Both the position numbers and the translations under genes were made by a program. Positions 27,190 to 32,812 of a stretch of DNA of 32,812 nucleotides are shown in pieces (the first letter of the stretch is position 1; each line of letters opens with the position of its first letter). The notes under the pieces are model-generated. The model saw only the letters and a list, made by a program, of their open reading frames with translations, did not search any database and was not told where the DNA came from. Source of the stretch: Vicinamibacteria bacterium (GTDB lineage: Bacteria > Acidobacteriota > Vicinamibacteria > Fen-336). The stretch is taken from contig DATMML010000127.1 in NCBI GenBank assembly GCA_035570235.1, forward strand, positions 1 to 32,812, given 5' to 3'.

Positions 27190-28253
27190 CGGTCCCCCAC
27201 CTTTCGCGCGGCCAGACCCACGGCGATGGCGGCCGAAGGACCCATCTCATTGATGAACTCGGGGTCGAAGTCCCGGGGGTTGTAGGTCACGCTGTTGAAC
27301 GGGTTCAAAATCTCGACCCCAGCCTCGAAACGCTCCGCGAGCAAGTCCCTGAGCCCCTGGATCTTGGCCGTTCCCCCGGAGAGGAAGATCCGGTCGATTC
27401 GATCCTCCGAGCTCGTGGCCCGGAAGAAATCGAAGGTCTTCTGGATCTCGAGGGCAATGTTCTCCGAAACCGCCTGGATGATGGGGTGAAGGTTCTCGGG
27501 AGCGGCTCCCTCGACCCGGGCGCCCTTCTTCAGGGCCTCCGCCTGATCGAAGGAGAGGTTGAGCTCTTTCTGGATGGCGTCCGTGTACTGGTTGCCTCCG
27601 ACCGCGATGTCACGGTTGAAGATGGAGGTGGCCCCTTTGACGATGTTGATGTTCATGATGGAAGCCCCGATGTTGAGCAGGGCGACCACCCGGCCGGGGT
27701 CGATACCGTAGTTGATTTCGTAGCAGTTCTGGAGGGCGAAGACGTCCACGTCGACGACCAGAGGAGACCGCCCGGCCTGGGAGATGGCCGAGGTGTAGTC
27801 GCTGATCTTGTCCTTCTTGACCGCGACCAGGAGCACGTCCATGTTACCCCCCGACCCTCCCCCGTCGATGACCTCGTAGTCGAGGGACACATCCTGGATG
27901 TCGAAGGGGATGTACTGCTCCGCCTCCCAGTGGATCGACTCCGCCAGCTCCTCCGTGCTCATCTGGGGCAGGCTGATCTTCTTGACGATCACCGCGTTGC
28001 CGGAAACACTCGTAGCCACTTCGTTGGTCTTGATCTTCTGGGAAGTGAAAAGGCGCTGAATGGCGTCGATGACCGCTCCCGAGTCCATGATGGCGCCGTC
28101 CACGATGGCCTCGGGGGGCAGGGCTTCGGTGCCGATGTTGATGAGCTGGTACTCATCGCCCCCTTTCCCGCCGGGTTTCAGTTCAACCGCCTTCACTGCG
28201 GAGGACCCAATGTCGACGCCAACAAGTCCCTTCCTTTTCCCGAACAGAGCCAC
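27186..28253 (-). CDS. pilM: Type IV pilus assembly protein PilM
   Basis: Actin/FtsA-like cytoplasmic ATP-binding protein that recruits PilN and connects to the pilus motors. At 355 aa it matches the Pseudomonas length. Visible motifs are the phosphate-1 loop GVDIGSSAVKAVEL (12-25), KKISLPQMSTEELAESIHWEAEQYIPF typical of PilM, the second phosphate loop LLNIGASIMNINI, and the adenosine motif IFLSGGTAKIQGL. The start is GTG with AGAGAGG upstream. First gene of pilMNOPQ, preceded by a promoter at 28390-28418 with a leader of about 130 nt. Confidence 0.96.
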   Translation of the reverse strand: MALFGKRKGLVGVDIGSSAVKAVELKPGGKGGDEYQLINIGTEALPPEAIVDGAIMDSGAVIDAIQRLFTSQKIKTNEVATSVSGNAVIVKKISLPQMSTEELAESIHWEAEQYIPFDIQDVSLDYEVIDGGGSGGNMDVLLVAVKKDKISDYTSAISQAGRSPLVVDVDVFALQNCYEINYGIDPGRVVALLNIGASIMNINIVKGATSIFNRDIAVGGNQYTDAIQKELNLSFDQAEALKKGARVEGAAPENLHPIIQAVSENIALEIQKTFDFFRATSSEDRIDRIFLSGGTAKIQGLRDLLAERFEAGVEILNPFNSVTYNPRDFDPEFINEMGPSAAIAVGLAARKVGDR

Positions 28254-28389
28254 GGGCGCCTCTCTCTCTTCTCGCTGCGGCTGGTCCCGACTCCGCCCCT
28301 CACCGGCACGCCCGGTTCCTGGAACGGCGCTAACGAATTAGAACCGAAGCTAGGCCCACACTTAGGAAAAATAGTTAAAGTGCTACCTG

Positions 28390-28418
28390 AAGCTAGCAAA
28401 GGGCACCTCCAATGTCAA
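28390..28418 (-). promoter_or_regulatory. Sigma70-type promoter of pilMNOPQ
   Basis: On the minus strand a perfect TTGACA (28418-28413), a 17-bp spacer and TAGCTT (28395-28390). Transcription should begin near 28383, giving an untranslated leader of about 130 nt before the GTG of pilM, long enough for leader regulation. A GG/GC sigma54 arrangement does not fit here. Confidence 0.7.
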
Positions 28419-28554
28419 GGGAAAAGTGAGGGTTCCGCCAGTAACTCATCAAGGGGACTGGACTCCGCGGGAAGTGGCCCCCGAGTGGCAGGTCGCAGCC
28501 CGCTTTCGCCCCTCGCGGCCTACGACGCGGCCGTGAGGAACGAAAGTCCTTTTA

Positions 28555-28635
28555 CACGAGATGGTTGTGTTGGGAAGTGCCAACCATCACAGCGGGCAAG
28601 GGCCGCGAAAGCCCCGCCGGCTCTCACTTTTCGTG
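28555..28635. ncRNA. Possible structured RNA: three-way junction between glpX and pilM
   Basis: Three complementary pairs nest cleanly: CACGA (28555-28559) with TCGTG (28631-28635) as closing stem; GATGGTTG (28560-28567) with CAACCATC (28581-28588) as an 8-bp hairpin; and GCGGG (28592-28596) with CCCGC (28613-28617) as a second hairpin. Direction is undetermined because perfect stems read the same on both strands. It lies upstream of the pilM promoter, so if transcribed it would be in the glpX 3' end or a separate RNA. I could not match it to a known riboswitch. Confidence 0.3.
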
Positions 28636-28678
28636 GCCTGGGGATGCGATTTGGCCGACCTCGGAGAAGCCTGTTCCC

Positions 28679-29647
28679 CTAGAAACGGATCTTGATGTTG
28701 GGATCGTCCTTGGCGTGGATGGTGTCGATGAACCGCACCTGGTGGGGCACGGTCGTCATGACCAGGCAGTGGGTGCGGATGCCTTCGCCGAAGAAACGGA
28801 CGCCCCGCAAGAGGGAGCCGTCGGTCACGCCCGCAGCGGCGAAGACCACCGTCCGGCCGGGGGCCAGATCCTCGGTGCCGTAGACCCGCTGGAGGTCGAA
28901 GATCCCCATCTTCTTGAGCCGCTCCGCGTCTGCGGGCTTGGTCAAGACGAGCTTGCCCTGGATTTCGCCGTTCAGGCAGCGCATGGCCGCGGCCGTGAGC
29001 ACGCCCTCCGGCGCCCCCCCCGTGCCCATCACCGCGTGCACGCCGGTACCCAGAAGGGCGGCCGTGATGCCCGCCGAAAGGTCACCGTCGCCGATGAGCC
29101 TTATGCGGGCTCCCGCCCTGCGAATCTCCGAGATCAGCTTCTCGTGCCGGGGCCGATCCAGGACGATGATGACCAAGTCGTTGACCGCCCGGTCCAGGCA
29201 CCGGGCAATCGCCTTCAGGTTGTCCTCGACGGGTGCGTTGATGTCCACCTTTCCCTTCGAGGACGGCCCCACCACCAGCTTCTCCATGTAGATGTCAGGG
29301 GCGTTCAGGAGGCCCCCCTTCTCGGAGGCGGCGAGGACGGCGATGGCGTTGGGGGCCCCGGTCGCGCAGAGGTTGGTGCCCTCCAGGGGGTCCACGGCAA
29401 TGTCCACCGGGGTCCCTCCGGCCTTCCCCACCTTCTCGCCGATGAACAGCATGGGGGCCTCGTCGCGCTCCCCCTCGCCGATCACGATCGTGCCCTCGAT
29501 GTCGACGCTCTCCATCTCCTTGCGCATGGCCTCCACGGCCACCTGGTCGGCGTACTTGCGGTCGCCCTGGCCCATGGTGTGGGCCGCGGCGATAGCCGCA
29601 CGCTCCACGACCCTCACGAACTCCAGGGGCAGATCGTCACGAATCAT
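28679..29647 (-). CDS. glpX: Class II fructose-1,6-bisphosphatase
   Basis: Hydrolyses fructose-1,6-bisphosphate to fructose-6-phosphate in gluconeogenesis. The 322 aa are close to E. coli GlpX (336 aa). Motifs include [29 protein letters not shown] (metal site), [13 protein letters not shown] (the Li-sensitive phosphatase signature), [18 protein letters not shown] and [10 protein letters not shown]. The ATG has AAGGAG eight bases upstream. It follows the acyl-CoA dehydrogenase gene by 33 bp on the same strand and may share its transcript; growth on fatty or organic acids would need both acyl-CoA breakdown and gluconeogenesis. Confidence 0.96.
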   Translation of the reverse strand: MIRDDLPLEFVRVVERAAIAAAHTMGQGDRKYADQVAVEAMRKEMESVDIEGTIVIGEGERDEAPMLFIGEKVGKAGGTPVDIAVDPLEGTNLCATGAPNAIAVLAASEKGGLLNAPDIYMEKLVVGPSSKGKVDINAPVEDNLKAIARCLDRAVNDLVIIVLDRPRHEKLISEIRRAGARIRLIGDGDLSAGITAALLGTGVHAVMGTGGAPEGVLTAAAMRCLNGEIQGKLVLTKPADAERLKKMGIFDLQRVYGTEDLAPGRTVVFAAAGVTDGSLLRGVRFFGEGIRTHCLVMTTVPHQVRFIDTIHAKDDPNIKIRF

Positions 29648-29680
29648 AGATGGGCTCCTTGGCTTTGCGGTCGGGTGGTC

Positions 29681-30898
29681 CTACTTGGTGGGGGCCGCTA
29701 ACGAGAAGGCGGGTAGCTCGACGCGCCGCGGCCGATCCTGCCGGTAGCCGAGGGCGTAGTCCGCTTGCATGATCTTATGGATCTCGCGGGTGCCCTCGTA
29801 GATCACCGCGGCTTTGCTGTTTCGGAAGAAGCGCCCGGCCGGGTACTCGTCCGAAAAGCCGTTGCCACCGTGGATCTGGACGCAGTCGGAGGCCGCCCGC
29901 TCGCTCTTCACGGTGGCGAACCACTTGGCGAGCGAGGTCTCCCTGGTGTTGCGCTTGCCTTGGTTCTTGAGCCAGCCCGCGCGCAGCCAGAGGAGCCGGG
30001 CGGCGTCGTAGTCCGAGACCATCTCCGCGATCATCTCCTTCACGAGTTGGTGCTCGCCGATCGGTACCCCGAAGGTCTTCCGCTCCCGGGCATACTTCAC
30101 GGAGGCGTCGAGGCAGGCCCGGATCAGCCCCGTGGCTCCGGCGGCTACCGTGTAGCGGCCGCTCTCGAGGGCGAACATGGCCACCCGGAAGCCCTCGCCC
30201 TCCCGGCCCAGCAGGTTCTCGGCGGGCACCTCCACCTCCGCCAGGTGGAAGCCCCCGGTGTTGCCGGCCAAGATCCCCCATTTCTCCTTCATGCTGTAGG
30301 AGGTGAAGCCCTTGAACCCACGCTCCACGATGAACGCGCTCAGGCCGCTGTGGTCGCGTTTCTTCTTCTTGTCCTGGTCGGTCCAGGCGATGACCAGGAA
30401 GTGGTCGGCCACGTCGGCCAGGCTGATCCAGGTCTTCTCGCCGTTCAAGACGTAGCGGTCGCCCCGACGGACCGCGGTGGTTTGGATCCCGACCGCGTCC
30501 GAGCCGGCGTTGGGCTCGGTGAGGCCATAGCTGGCGATCTTCTCCCCCTGGGCCTGGGGGAGGAGATACTTCCGCTTCTGCTCTTCCGTACCCCAGCACC
30601 AGAGGCTCATCGAGTTGAGGCCCACGTGCACGGATATGATCACGCGCAGGTGGGTGTCCACGTACTCGAGCTCCTCCGAAACGAGGCCGAGGCTGATGTA
30701 GTCCATCCCCGCTCCCCCGTACTCCTCGGGGATGCAGATCCCCAGGAGCTGGAGGTCGGCCATGTCCTTGAGGAACCTCCTCTCGAAGCGGTGTTCGCGG
30801 TCGAGGTCGTGGATCCGGGGGGCCACCTCCTTGCCCGCCCAGTCCCGGACCGTCTTTTCAACCGCCCTGTGCTCCTCCGACAGCTCGAAATCGATCAT
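29681..30898 (-). CDS. Acyl-CoA dehydrogenase
   Basis: FAD-dependent alpha,beta-desaturation of an acyl-CoA. From ATG 30898 it has 405 aa. Seen are [24 protein letters not shown] (flavin and substrate segment), LNGEKTWIS, the central beta domain, [33 protein letters not shown], and [11 protein letters not shown] with the likely catalytic base Glu368, as in medium-chain enzymes. The closing [18 protein letters not shown] recalls, from memory, glutaryl-CoA and cyclohexene-carboxyl-CoA dehydrogenase relatives, but the substrate cannot be set. The start overlaps the stop of the DUF2007-like gene (ATGA), which indicates coupling; the frame extends upstream, but that part is a shadow of the neighbour. 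Confidence 0.93.
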   Translation of the reverse strand: MIDFELSEEHRAVEKTVRDWAGKEVAPRIHDLDREHRFERRFLKDMADLQLLGICIPEEYGGAGMDYISLGLVSEELEYVDTHLRVIISVHVGLNSMSLWCWGTEEQKRKYLLPQAQGEKIASYGLTEPNAGSDAVGIQTTAVRRGDRYVLNGEKTWISLADVADHFLVIAWTDQDKKKKRDHSGLSAFIVERGFKGFTSYSMKEKWGILAGNTGGFHLAEVEVPAENLLGREGEGFRVAMFALESGRYTVAAGATGLIRACLDASVKYARERKTFGVPIGEHQLVKEMIAEMVSDYDAARLLWLRAGWLKNQGKRNTRETSLAKWFATVKSERAASDCVQIHGGNGFSDEYPAGRFFRNSKAAVIYEGTREIHKIMQADYALGYRQDRPRRVELPAFSLAAPTK

Positions 30899-31200
30899 GA
30901 ACGCGGCTCCTCGATTCGGTCCGGGGCCTCCGGCAGCTCCTCCGCGTCCTCGGGGAGGCCCACGCCCTCGGCAAGGACCCGGCGGGCAGCGGCTGCGTCC
31001 TCCACCGGGACCAGCACCCGCACCAAGGCAAAGGAGCGGACGCTCGGCAGCGGCTCCTGGCGGTAGCTCTGGTCCAGGACCCGGGCCTCCAGGCCCGCCT
31101 CCCGCAGCCGCAGGGCCATCAGCTCCGCCTCGTAGAGCTGTCCGGATTCCGCCACCGTGTCCCAACCCCCGTGCGACCCACCGGCTCCCGCCTCCGCCAT
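30895..31200 (-). CDS. DUF2007-like small protein
   Basis: This 101-aa protein has residues about 12-80 resembling DUF2007 (putative signal-transducing) domains: a beta strand WDTVAESGQL, the helix YEAELMALRLREAGLEARVL, a strand ending ALVRVLVPVEDA and the helix AAAARRVLAEG. These small ferredoxin-like domains are of unknown role. An acidic tail follows. It overlaps the hydratase stop by one base (TGATG) and the dehydrogenase start by four (ATGA), so it is locked into the acyl-CoA operon. No metal-binding cysteines are present. Confidence 0.75.
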   Translation of the reverse strand: MAEAGAGGSHGGWDTVAESGQLYEAELMALRLREAGLEARVLDQSYRQEPLPSVRSFALVRVLVPVEDAAAARRVLAEGVGLPEDAEELPEAPDRIEEPRS

Positions 31201-32024
31201 CAGCGGTCCTTCCAGGCAGGCCGGCGCTTCTCCATGATGGCCCGCAGGCCCTCTTCGGCGTCCGCCGTCCCCATGAGCTGGTTCAAGTACACGTCCTCGG
31301 CGTGGCGCAAGGCCTCCGTGAAGGAGAGGTCCAGCCCCCCCACGATGGCCCGGCGGGTCAGCTGCACGACGGGGGCGCTCGACTCCTGGAAGCGCTGGAT
31401 GAGGGCGCCCGCCTCCGCCTCCAGCTTGTCGTCCGGGCAGACCCGGGACACCAGGCCCAGACGCTCCGCGTCCCCCGCGGTCAGGCTAGCGCCCCCCATG
31501 ATCATCTCCAGCGCCTTCTTCCGGCCCACCAGCCGGGGAAGGAGGGCAGCGGCCACGGTGTTGAACACTCCGCCCTTGATCTCGGGATGGCCGAACTTGG
31601 CGCTCTGGGCCGCCAGAACCATGTCGCAGCCCACGGCGAGGAGGCTGCCCGCGCCCAGGGCGGGGCCGCCCACGACGGCGAGCGTGGGCTTGTCGAGCTT
31701 GCCCAGGTTCTCGAAGATCCGCCCGAAGGCCTCGAGCATCATGTAGGCGCGGTCTCCCAGGTGATCCGCGAGCTCAAAACCGGCCGAGAAGTACTTCCCC
31801 GCGCCCACGAGCACGACCAGCTTCACGTCCCGCTGGTACTCCAACGACTCGAACGCGGTGTTGAGGTCCAGCATCATGTCGATGGAGAGGACATTGGCGG
31901 GGGGCCGGTTGAGGGTGATGCGGGAGATCCCCTGCACGGTGGCGAGCTGGATGAACTTGTAGCTCGTGTCCCGCGGGGGGGCGTAGATGTCGGAATCGTG
32001 GGGATCTTCCAGATCGTCGACCAC
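31200..32024 (-). CDS. Enoyl-CoA hydratase/isomerase family protein, one catalytic Glu replaced
   Basis: A 274-aa crotonase-fold protein starting with GTG (AAGGGGA upstream). Motifs are LNRPPANVLSIDM, FSAGFELADHLGD (oxyanion hole region, 79-91), PALGAGSLLAVGCD (121-134) and KFGHPEIKGGVFN (143-155). The first catalytic Glu of classical hydratases (rat Glu144, in GGGCE) is Leu128 here, while the second (rat Glu164) is kept as Glu148. The ADHLGD and GHPEIKGGVF segments recall, from memory, dienoyl-CoA hydratases of the Dch group from benzoyl-CoA degradation. The reaction may thus be hydration of a special enoyl-CoA, or isomerisation. It lies between the thiolase and DUF2007-like genes. Confidence 0.88.
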   Translation of the reverse strand: MVDDLEDPHDSDIYAPPRDTSYKFIQLATVQGISRITLNRPPANVLSIDMMLDLNTAFESLEYQRDVKLVVLVGAGKYFSAGFELADHLGDRAYMMLEAFGRIFENLGKLDKPTLAVVGGPALGAGSLLAVGCDMVLAAQSAKFGHPEIKGGVFNTVAAALLPRLVGRKKALEMIMGGASLTAGDAERLGLVSRVCPDDKLEAEAGALIQRFQESSAPVVQLTRRAIVGGLDLSFTEALRHAEDVYLNQLMGTADAEEGLRAIMEKRRPAWKDR

Positions 32025-32045
32025 TCAGGTCCCCTTTCTACCCGG

Positions 32046-32812
32046 TCACGGAGATTCGAAGGCCGCGGCCAGGCCCATGCCCCCGCTGACGCAGAGGGTG
32101 GCCAGGCCCCGGTGGGCCCGCCGGCGGGCCATCTCGTGGAGGAGCGTCACCGTGATGCGGGCGCCGGTGGCCCCGATGGGATGTCCGAGGGCGATGGCGC
32201 CTCCGTTCACGTTGAGGCGCTCGGAGTCAATCTTGAGCTCGCGGTCGCAGGCCAACACCTGGGCCGCGAAGGCCTCGTTGACCTCGACGAGGTCGAACCC
32301 GTCGAGACCCGTCGCGAGGCGCTCGAGGAGGCGACGGACCGCCGGCACCACCCCGATGCCCATCCGCCGCGGCTCCACGCCCGCCGAGGCGACCCCCAGG
32401 ATCCGGGCCATGGGACTCACACCCAGAGCGACCGCGCGCTCGCGCGAGAGAAGGACCATGGCCGCCGCTCCGTCCGTGATCCCGGAGGAGTTGCCCGCGG
32501 TCACCGTACCCCCGTTGTCCGTGAAGACGGGGGCCAGGTTGGCCAGCGACTCCCGCGTGGTCTCCGGGCGCGGGTGCTCGTCCTGCCGAACCTCTTCTTC
32601 TCCCTTCCGGCCCGGGACCGCCACGGGAACGATCTCGGCTTCGAAGCGGCCCGTGCGCAGGGCGCGCCCGACCCGCTCCTGGCTGCGCAGGGCGAAGGCG
32701 TCCTGCTCCTCGCGGGAGATCCGGTAGTCGGCGGCCAGTCGCTCGGCGGTCTCCCCCATCAGCTGCTCGGCGAGCGGGCAGAGAAACCCGTCCTGGTACA
32801 TCGCGTCCACCA
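32046..32812 (-). CDS. Thiolase (acetyl-CoA acyltransferase), N-terminal part outside the window
   Basis: About 255 residues of the C-terminal portion are present, running off the right edge. Seen are [14 protein letters not shown] (loop with conserved Asn/Ser), [26 protein letters not shown] with the catalytic His, and CVSGGMGLA with the second catalytic Cys. The nucleophilic Cys of the first half lies outside. This is a condensing or degradative thiolase; the pairing with hydratase and dehydrogenase genes favours a beta-oxidation type role. The stop is 21 bp before the hydratase start, so it heads the same operon as far as can be seen. Confidence 0.93.
   Translation of the reverse strand, partial: VDAMYQDGFLCPLAEQLMGETAERLAADYRISREEQDAFALRSQERVGRALRTGRFEAEIVPVAVPGRKGEEEVRQDEHPRPETTRESLANLAPVFTDNGGTVTAGNSSGITDGAAAMVLLSRERAVALGVSPMARILGVASAGVEPRRMGIGVVPAVRRLLERLATGLDGFDLVEVNEAFAAQVLACDRELKIDSERLNVNGGAIALGHPIGATGARITVTLLHEMARRRAHRGLATLCVSGGMGLAAAFESP

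Larger units (their letters stand above)
28254..28678. other. 425-bp gap between glpX and pilM
   Basis: No convincing gene is present on either strand. It holds the pilM promoter (28390-28418), a stretch of lower GC at about 28325-28420 on the pilM side, and a set of complementary segments (28555-28635) that could fold into a three-way junction. It is the longest non-coding interval in the window. No intrinsic terminator with a U-run was found after glpX. Confidence 0.7.

Noticed and set aside
28396-28418. Sigma54 promoter before pilM
   Set aside because: GG and GC dinucleotides are present but 11 or 8 bp apart instead of 10, and the TTGACA-N17-TAGCTT sigma70 pattern explains the site better.
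28540-28640. Cyclic-di-GMP (GEMM) riboswitch
   Set aside because: A CGCGAAAGCC stretch resembles part of the class I consensus, but the GGGCAAACC tetraloop-receptor arrangement and the second conserved stem are missing, and the element lies upstream of the pilM promoter.

Overview
The window looks like a chromosomal segment of a high-GC Gram-negative bacterium. Kdo (LPS inner core) genes, a LapB-like protein, a secretin-based type IV pilus cluster and predicted lipoproteins all imply an outer membrane. The mix of kds genes, pilMNOPQ, a roadblock protein and accBC, with much TTG/GTG initiation and tight stop/start overlaps, fits Acidobacteriota best. That placement comes from general knowledge, not a search. 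No tRNA, rRNA, CRISPR, transposase, integrase or phage gene was seen.

Layout. (1) Positions 1-1183, minus: the 5' half of a membrane protein with a spermidine-synthase-like domain, running off the left edge. (2) 1268-8907, plus: a Kdo operon, kdsB-pyrG-kdsA-GT-C-like membrane protein-kdsD-kdsC-lapB. It has a strong sigma70-type promoter before kdsB and a second, apparently leaderless, promoter at kdsD. (3) From 8904 to the right edge every gene is on the minus strand. Read in transcription order (right to left) these are: thiolase (partial), enoyl-CoA hydratase, DUF2007-like protein, acyl-CoA dehydrogenase and glpX; a 425-bp gap with a promoter and a possible structured RNA; pilM-N-O-P-Q and two small lipoproteins; a TPR protein and a roadblock protein; accB-accC; three large envelope membrane proteins (YfhO-like, GT-C-like, and a complete paralogue of the left-edge gene); folD; and coaE carrying a long C-terminal extension.

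How the genes fit together. KdsD, KdsA, KdsC and KdsB cover ribulose-5-phosphate to CMP-Kdo, and PyrG supplies the CTP for the last step. A LapB-like protein beside them suggests control of LPS output in the same transcript. PilMNOPQ form the inner-membrane alignment complex and secretin of a type IV pilus; the two lipoproteins are likely accessory envelope parts. AccB/AccC start fatty-acid synthesis, while the thiolase/hydratase/dehydrogenase set points to acyl-CoA breakdown. Five polytopic proteins with large soluble parts (4558-6078, 13595-15259, 15541-17907 and the two spermidine-synthase-like paralogues) are the least understood content and may form an envelope-glycan system.

Most notable: CoaE fused to a degenerate ADP-ribosylglycohydrolase-like domain; paralogous spermidine-synthase-like membrane proteins flanking the Kdo operon; metal-ligand spacing in KdsA matching the metal-dependent class; a predicted leaderless kdsD mRNA; convergent operons whose stop codons share one CTAG; and a hydratase lacking one of the two usual catalytic glutamates.
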